Below are positions 6,638 to 10,149 of a stretch of 10,149 bases of DNA, in pieces. Both the position numbers and the translations under genes were made by a program. The notes under the pieces are model-generated. The model was not told the origin of the DNA and made no database searches. It saw only the letters and a list, made by a program, of their open reading frames with translations. The stretch spans positions 1 to 10,149 of the forward strand of contig JAEXFF010000255.1 in NCBI GenBank assembly GCA_023400335.1, written 5' to 3'. Numbering within the stretch: the stretch's first letter is position 1; each line of letters starts with the position of its first letter. This stretch comes from Bacteroidota bacterium (GTDB lineage Bacteria; Bacteroidota; Bacteroidia; Bacteroidales; Marinifilaceae).

Positions 6638-6917
6638 CCAATTTTCTTTTTCTCATCTTTAAAATGCTGTTGTCCTTTTAAAAGGATTTTTAATTTTCTT
6701 AACTAAAATAATAAATGGCATTTTATTCCGGGTTAATATTTCTCTGCCGTTTCAGTGATCTAATTCTGAAGCGAACGGAAGCATTAAGCGGCCTTTAAAG
6801 GTCTCTATCCAAAGATAAAATACTCAGTCATGAAACTTCAGGTGATGCAGAGGCTCTACTGTTTTACGTTATAGTTTTCAAACAGGATAACTTATGGCTT
6901 TTTGTTGGAATTTTAAT
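6638..6917. other. Convergent intergenic region without a recognised gene
   Basis: About 280 bases lie between udk and the kinase gene. There is a perfect 14-base palindrome TCCTTTTAAAAGGA at 6673-6686 followed by TTTTTAATTTTC, a possible second plus-strand terminator. The more GC-rich stretch 6720-6870 contains a possible stem (CCGTT TCAG ... CTGA agcg AACGG, about 6747-6779) and a palindrome CCTTTAAAGG (6792-6801). A 27-codon frame (6715-6798) and a 14-codon frame (6830-6874) exist but lack ribosome sites or family features. No RNA family is recognised. No terminator was found for the kinase gene ending at 6918. Confidence 0.5.
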
Positions 6918-8246
6918 TTATAATTCAATTGTAAATTGTGTTTCTTTATTGGGGACAGAATGAACGCGGATGGAACCTCCGTGTGCTCGCATAATTTGAC
7001 GGGCTATACTCAAACCGATTCCGGAACCTAATTCTTTTGTTGTAAAGAAAGGTACAAAAATCTGTTTTATCAATTCTTCCGGTATACCGGGTCCATTGTC
7101 TTTAATAGTGAAAATTGTCCGGTCGTTTTCTGTCTTCCAGGCTTTGATTACAATGGCAGCGTTTTGACGTCCGGATAAAGCCTGAATCGCATTTTTTACA
7201 ATATTGATGAGTACCTGTCCTAATAAATTAGAGTCGGCATATAATTTTAAATCTTCCGGAACGCCGGACATATCTATTTTTACGGAGTTAAAATTGTCTT
7301 CAGCACTACAAAGAATGACGATGCGTTGAATGAATTCACTTACGTTGAACAATTCCCGTGCGGGGGTTGGAATACGAGTGAACTTACGGTAGGATTCAAC
7401 AAATGACACCAGGCCTTTACTGGTTTCACTGATGACATGAAGTCCACTGATAGCATTCGAACGGATGTCGTTGTCGGGGACATTTTTATCTTCGTATAGG
7501 GTTAATAATGTGTCACTAAGAGAAGTAATGGGAGCAATAGAATTCATAATCTCGTGCGATAATACACGTATAAGCTTGATCCAGGACTCAATTTCCTTCT
7601 CATCCATTTCATTATTGATATCGTGGATGACGATCAGGCGTACGAATTCGTTTTCCATTGTCATTCCTGAAGCTTTTATACTCAATTGTACGCTTCCTCT
7701 TTCCATTGTCAGGGAAGAGGTCTTATTATCTCCGGGCCGGATCGTTTCAAATAAACCCGTCAATGCCGGATCTACTCTGTCCAGTTGCCGGATATGAGTA
7801 AAGACATCCAGTCCCAGAAGTTTTAAAGCAGCTGTATTTGCTTGTAATACAAAACCTTTTGAATTTAATATCACAATACCGGAATGAATACTACCTAAAA
7901 TCAGTTCATAGAATTTTTCTTTTTGTTGAGCCTCGATACGGATTTTCTGAAGAACATTTTTCATTTTATTCAGGATGTAACTCAGAAACATTTCCGAACT
8001 GGTTCCTTTTTTCTCGATAAAATTAATGGAATAATCGTCATTTTCGATGGCTTCGAAAAAATAAGCCAGCTTACGGTTTACCGAATTATAGAGAGTAAGG
8101 GTTTTGGATATATAGATAATAGCTCCTAGAGCACATATAATTCCCCAGCCTTTATAAGAAAAATAGAAAAGAGCGGCTGAAGCGACAGAACAGCCGATAA
8201 TGATCAGGATAAAAAATAAAAGGTGTAGTGAAATCCTCCGGAACAT
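6918..8246 (-). CDS. NtrY-like membrane sensor histidine kinase
   Basis: The 442-residue protein has two adjacent N-terminal membrane segments (about 7-28 and 33-50) with almost no periplasmic loop. A linker, perhaps HAMP-like (about 51-105), and a PAS-like domain (about 110-210, SGIVILNSKGFVLQANTAALKLLG) follow. The dimerisation domain carries the phospho-acceptor His231 in VLSHEIMNSIAPITSL; this short H-box form is typical of NtrY-type kinases. The ATPase domain has the N-box (N348/N352 in NIVKNAIQAL), G1 DNGPGIP (383-389), F-box (FVPFFTT, 397-403) and G2 GSGIGL (407-412). All catalytic motifs are intact. The lack of a periplasmic sensor suggests it detects a membrane or cytoplasmic signal. 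It is 56 bases downstream of the sigma-54 response regulator gene, the likely partner. A GGAGG follows rather than precedes the chosen ATG, so the exact start is slightly uncertain. Confidence 0.94.
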   Translation of the reverse strand: MFRRISLHLLFFILIIIGCSVASAALFYFSYKGWGIICALGAIIYISKTLTLYNSVNRKLAYFFEAIENDDYSINFIEKKGTSSEMFLSYILNKMKNVLQKIRIEAQQKEKFYELILGSIHSGIVILNSKGFVLQANTAALKLLGLDVFTHIRQLDRVDPALTGLFETIRPGDNKTSSLTMERGSVQLSIKASGMTMENEFVRLIVIHDINNEMDEKEIESWIKLIRVLSHEIMNSIAPITSLSDTLLTLYEDKNVPDNDIRSNAISGLHVISETSKGLVSFVESYRKFTRIPTPARELFNVSEFIQRIVILCSAEDNFNSVKIDMSGVPEDLKLYADSNLLGQVLINIVKNAIQALSGRQNAAIVIKAWKTENDRTIFTIKDNGPGIPEELIKQIFVPFFTTKELGSGIGLSIARQIMRAHGGSIRVHSVPNKETQFTIEL

Positions 8247-8302
8247 ATTCTATAATTTACATTTTGCAGACTCATTTTTACGAAAGGGATGAACCCCGGA
8301 TT

Positions 8303-9664
8303 TTATAAACTGTATTTTTTCATTTTATTATAAAGGGTTTGGCGGGTAATTCCCAGCTGGGTGGCTACGGCCGATAAATTTCCGTTACTGCGGTCCAAAG
8401 CGTGTTGGATCATTTGTTTTTCCATATCTTCCAGCGTTTCATTTTTATCGATAAAAGTAGTTGTTACCGTTTTAAAGAAAAAATCTGAGGGCTTGATTAT
8501 ATTTCCTTCGCACATGATCACGGCTTTTTCGATAGCATGTTGTAATTCCCGTATATTCCCGGGCCATTTATATTCCTGTAATTTTTCCTGGGTGGTTGAT
8601 AACATATTGCAGTTTTTCCCATATTTAGAAGAATATTTTTTCAGGAAATATTCGGCTAAAGGTACGATGTCCTCTTTCCTTTCCCGGAGCGGAGGAATTT
8701 CAATGTGAATAGTATTAATCCGGTAGAGTAAATCTTCCCGGAAATGATTTTGTTGTACCATTTCCTGAATATTCCGGTTCGTGGCACATATCAGGCGGAT
8801 ATCGGTATTTATGGGTTTATTGGAACCGACCCGGGTAATTTTACGGTTTTGAAGGGCTGTCAGTAATTTGGCCTGCAGAGCATAGGATAAATTTCCAATT
8901 TCATCCAAAAAAAGGGTGCCTTTATTAGCTGCTTCGAATTTTCCTGCGCGGTCTTCCCGGGCATCGGTAAAGGCTCCTTTCACATGCCCGAACAATTCAC
9001 TTTCAAAGAGTGTTTCCGTTACGGCTCCCATATCGACGGAAATCATTACTTCGTTGGAACGGTTGGATAAACGGTGAATTTCCCGGGCAATCATTTCTTT
9101 CCCGGTGCCATTTTCGCCGGTAAGCAAAATATTGGCGTCCGTTTTGGCTACTTTGCATACCAGGTTATATACCTGCATGATTTCCGGGGAACTTCCCCAC
9201 AACATGGAAGGTTCGCTGTTCAACTGGTTTTTCAGTACATTCTTTTCTTCTTTCAGTTGCTTGACCTCATTTTGGGATTCTCTCAACCGGTAGGCCGAGA
9301 GTAAAGTTGCTACTAGTTTTGCGTTGTCCCAGGGCTTTACCACAAAATCCGTTGCCCCTTCTTTTACTGCTTTGACGGCCAGTTCGATATCTGCGTAGGC
9401 AGTAAATAAAACGACAGGGAGTTCCGGAATTTGTTCCTTGATTTTCGAAAGCCAGTACAATCCTTCGTTACCGGTATTGATGGCAGCTGAAAAATTCATG
9501 TCCAGTAAAACGACGTCTACCCGTTCTGCCGATAATACTGCAGGAATACGTTCGGGAGTCGATAAAGTGATTACCTTTTCAAAATAACTTCCCAATAATA
9601 ATCCTACTGCTGTCAATACGGATTTATTATCATCTACTACTAATATTATTCCTTTTTTTGCCAT
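8303..9664 (-). CDS. NtrC-family sigma-54-dependent response regulator
   Basis: The 453-residue protein has three parts. The receiver (about 5-125) has acidic pocket D11/D12, phospho-acceptor D55, T88 and K110. The AAA+ domain (about 155-390) has Walker A GENGTGKE (183-190), the sigma-54 contact loop GAFTDA (230-235), Walker B LFLDEI (251-256), candidate arginine fingers in FREDLLYR (308-315) and sensor II GNIREL (369-374). A Fis-type HTH ends the protein (about 424-450, NLSAVATQLGITRQTLYNKMKK). On phosphorylation such proteins form rings that remodel sigma-54 holoenzyme at promoters. The contact loop has Asp where the classic motif GAFTGA has Gly. It is the first gene of an operon with the kinase. 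A TGTC-N9-GACA dyad identical to one before the efflux operon sits 58-74 bases upstream of the ATG, so the efflux operon and its own gene are the likely targets. Confidence 0.96.
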   Translation of the reverse strand: MAKKGIILVVDDNKSVLTAVGLLLGSYFEKVITLSTPERIPAVLSAERVDVVLLDMNFSAAINTGNEGLYWLSKIKEQIPELPVVLFTAYADIELAVKAVKEGATDFVVKPWDNAKLVATLLSAYRLRESQNEVKQLKEEKNVLKNQLNSEPSMLWGSSPEIMQVYNLVCKVAKTDANILLTGENGTGKEMIAREIHRLSNRSNEVMISVDMGAVTETLFESELFGHVKGAFTDAREDRAGKFEAANKGTLFLDEIGNLSYALQAKLLTALQNRKITRVGSNKPINTDIRLICATNRNIQEMVQQNHFREDLLYRINTIHIEIPPLRERKEDIVPLAEYFLKKYSSKYGKNCNMLSTTQEKLQEYKWPGNIRELQHAIEKAVIMCEGNIIKPSDFFFKTVTTTFIDKNETLEDMEKQMIQHALDRSNGNLSAVATQLGITRQTLYNKMKKYSL

Positions 9665-9685
9665 TTTGTCTCAGAATTTATCATT

Positions 9686-9693
9686 CAAAACTA
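9686..9693 (-). promoter_or_regulatory. Possible -7 box of the regulator-kinase operon
   Basis: The minus strand reads TAGTTTTG, matching TAnnTTTG, 22 bases before the ATG at 9664. No TTTG is found 19-21 bases upstream, so the -33 element is missing. An activator bound at 9722-9738, about 51 bases before the start site, could compensate. No sigma-54 -24/-12 pair is present here. Confidence 0.4.
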
Positions 9694-9721
9694 TAAATCC
9701 TCCCGGATAAATCCATAAAAG

Positions 9722-9738
9722 TGTCAAAAAAATAGACA
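9722..9738. promoter_or_regulatory. Regulator-binding dyad TGTC-N9-GACA upstream of its own gene
   Basis: With one flanking G this site (9721-9738) is base-for-base the same as 5727-5744 (GTGTCAAAAAAATAGACA). Only one copy is seen here, with no second dyad 21 bp away on either side. It suggests autoregulation of the regulator-kinase operon. Confidence 0.7.
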
Positions 9739-9762
9739 TTTTTCAGATTTTTTTTATCAAAA

Positions 9763-9789
9763 GTGACAAAGGGACGGTTCTTTTGTCAC
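9763..9789 (+). repeat. REP-like hairpin repeat, copy 2 (hairpin plus T-run)
   Basis: This 27-base palindrome has arms GTGACAAAGGGA and TTCTTTTGTCAC and a CGG triloop: 12 pairs with two G-T wobbles on the plus strand. It is followed by CC and six T (9792-9797), so it has the form of a plus-strand intrinsic terminator, although no plus-strand gene precedes it. It could block antisense transcription into the region or simply be a repeat insertion. Confidence 0.8.
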
Positions 9790-9985
9790 CTTTTTTATTC
9801 TAGCTTTCTTCTTTCTCTTTACACTCGGATTTTGTGCAGAATTGTTATTTTAAAAAATCAGAAAAATACAGAAGTGTTATTTGTATTTATGGGATTGTAT
9901 AAAATAAATAGGACCAGATAGTTAGGTGTCTATAGGCGGATCATCCATAAATCCGAAAAAATGTATTTAGAATTAAGGAGGAGTT
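9790..9985. other. Intergenic stretch between repeat copies
   Basis: This stretch continues the gene-free region that starts at 9665. It is AT-rich with no credible gene. A small inverted pair CGGAT/ATCCG lies at about 9937-9955, shortly before the strong Shine-Dalgarno at 9975-9983. No full -33/-7 promoter was found for the small ORF that follows. Confidence 0.4.
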
Positions 9986-10048
9986 ATGATTAAAATAAAA
10001 ATATTTTCTTATATTAAGATGGGCCATTATTATATATTTGGGCGGTGA
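9986..10048 (+). CDS. Candidate 20-residue small protein or leader peptide
   Basis: ATG at 9986 is preceded by AAGGAGGAG with a 2-base gap, by far the strongest Shine-Dalgarno in the window, in a phylum that rarely uses them. The frame gives 20 residues beginning MIKIKIFSYIKMGHYY, basic and hydrophobic with no known motif, and stops at TGA 10046-10048, which is bases 2-4 of repeat copy 3. It lies between two inverted copies of the repeat and about 50 bases before the next gene. It could be a leader peptide, a small membrane-active peptide, the shortened start of a lost gene, or chance. Real translation is uncertain. Confidence 0.4.
   Translation: MIKIKIFSYIKMGHYYIFGR
10033..10040 (+). promoter_or_regulatory. 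Possible -7 box for the gene starting at 10097
   Basis: TATATTTG matches TAnnTTTG and would start transcription near 10047, at the start of repeat copy 3. No TTTG lies 19-21 bases upstream, so support is weak. Confidence 0.3.
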
Positions 10049-10069
10049 CAAAAGAACCGTCCCTTTGTC
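10045..10069 (-). repeat. REP-like hairpin repeat, copy 3 (inverted, incomplete end)
   Basis: On the minus strand this reads GACAAAGGGACGG then TTCTTTTGTCAC: the same element as copies 1 and 2, with the two outermost 5' bases changed (GT to AA), so the last two pairs are lost. With copy 2 it forms an inverted pair enclosing about 255 bases that include the small ORF. Confidence 0.8.
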
Positions 10070-10096
10070 TTATAAAACAATAAAATATGATTGGTT

Positions 10097-10149
10097 ATGA
10101 AACAAGTAAAAATTGACGTAGGTAATGTATTTTGTGCTAACATTAAGGG
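10097..10149 (+). CDS. Unidentified gene, first 17 codons only
   Basis: ATG at 10097 opens a frame that runs off the window (begins MKQVKIDVGNVFCANI). No Shine-Dalgarno is present, as is usual in this phylum. There is no signal peptide or recognisable motif in the part seen, so no function can be offered. A competing ATG at 10087 in another frame stops after nine codons. Confidence 0.45.
   Translation, partial: MKQVKIDVGNVFCANIK

Noticed and set aside
6715..6874. Two tiny plus-strand frames (27 and 14 codons) after udk
   Set aside because: They have no ribosome sites and no recognisable sequence features; better treated as non-coding.
9665..9720. Sigma-54 promoter for the regulator-kinase operon
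   Set aside because: No GG-N10-GC pair is present on the minus strand between the dyad and the ATG.
9700..10149. CRISPR array suggested by the repeated hairpin
   Set aside because: The copies are palindromic, in mixed orientation and separated by hundreds to thousands of bases, so there is no regular repeat-spacer pattern and no cas gene.

Overview
The window looks like chromosomal DNA of a member of the Bacteroidota, most likely order Bacteroidales. The evidence is the -33/-7 promoter form TTTG-N19-21-TAnnTTTG (best case upstream of udk), starts that mostly lack Shine-Dalgarno sequences, moderate to low GC, twin GIN-domain (DUF2807) proteins, a TPR lipoprotein of a type common in that order, and TolC and membrane-fusion proteins of the Bacteroidota type. 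The genus cannot be fixed from the sequence; Odoribacter or Butyricimonas-like gut organisms are only a guess.

Layout, left to right. Bases 1-988 (minus) hold the N-terminal 329 codons of a very AT-rich TPR lipoprotein with its own promoter. Bases 1087-1124 are a strong intrinsic terminator closing a pair of minus-strand GIN-domain genes (1157-1873 and 1893-2615). A 374-base gap (2616-2989) has no gene but holds a 14-bp perfect inverted repeat and an AT-rich terminator-like hairpin. Next comes a minus-strand efflux operon, membrane-fusion protein (2990-4240) preceded by a TolC-type outer-membrane protein (4283-5608), without an inner-membrane pump gene. The divergent region 5609-5999 contains a near-consensus sigma-54 promoter for the efflux operon, two tandem 17-bp dyads upstream of it, and a Bacteroidota-type promoter for the plus-strand uridine kinase gene udk (6000-6614). 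After the convergent gap 6615-6917 lies a two-component pair on the minus strand: an NtrC-family sigma-54 activator (8303-9664) followed by an NtrY-like membrane histidine kinase (6918-8246). The right end (9665-10149) is mainly intergenic, with a single copy of the same dyad, two copies of a hairpin repeat, a 20-codon ORF with an unusually strong Shine-Dalgarno, and the first 17 codons of an unidentified plus-strand gene.

How it fits together. The sequence supports a closed regulatory unit: kinase -> NtrC-type regulator -> dyad TGTC-N9-GACA -> sigma-54 promoter -> TolC/membrane-fusion operon. The identical 18-base form of the dyad also sits upstream of the regulator's own gene, suggesting autoregulation. 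udk lies between the two halves of the circuit, in opposite orientation. The DUF2807 pair downstream of the efflux genes may be envelope-related, but a regulatory link is not shown.

A 27-nt hairpin repeat (REP-like) occurs three times, at the end of udk and on both sides of the small ORF, and supplies the stop codon in two of these places. No CRISPR, rRNA, tRNA or transposase gene was seen.
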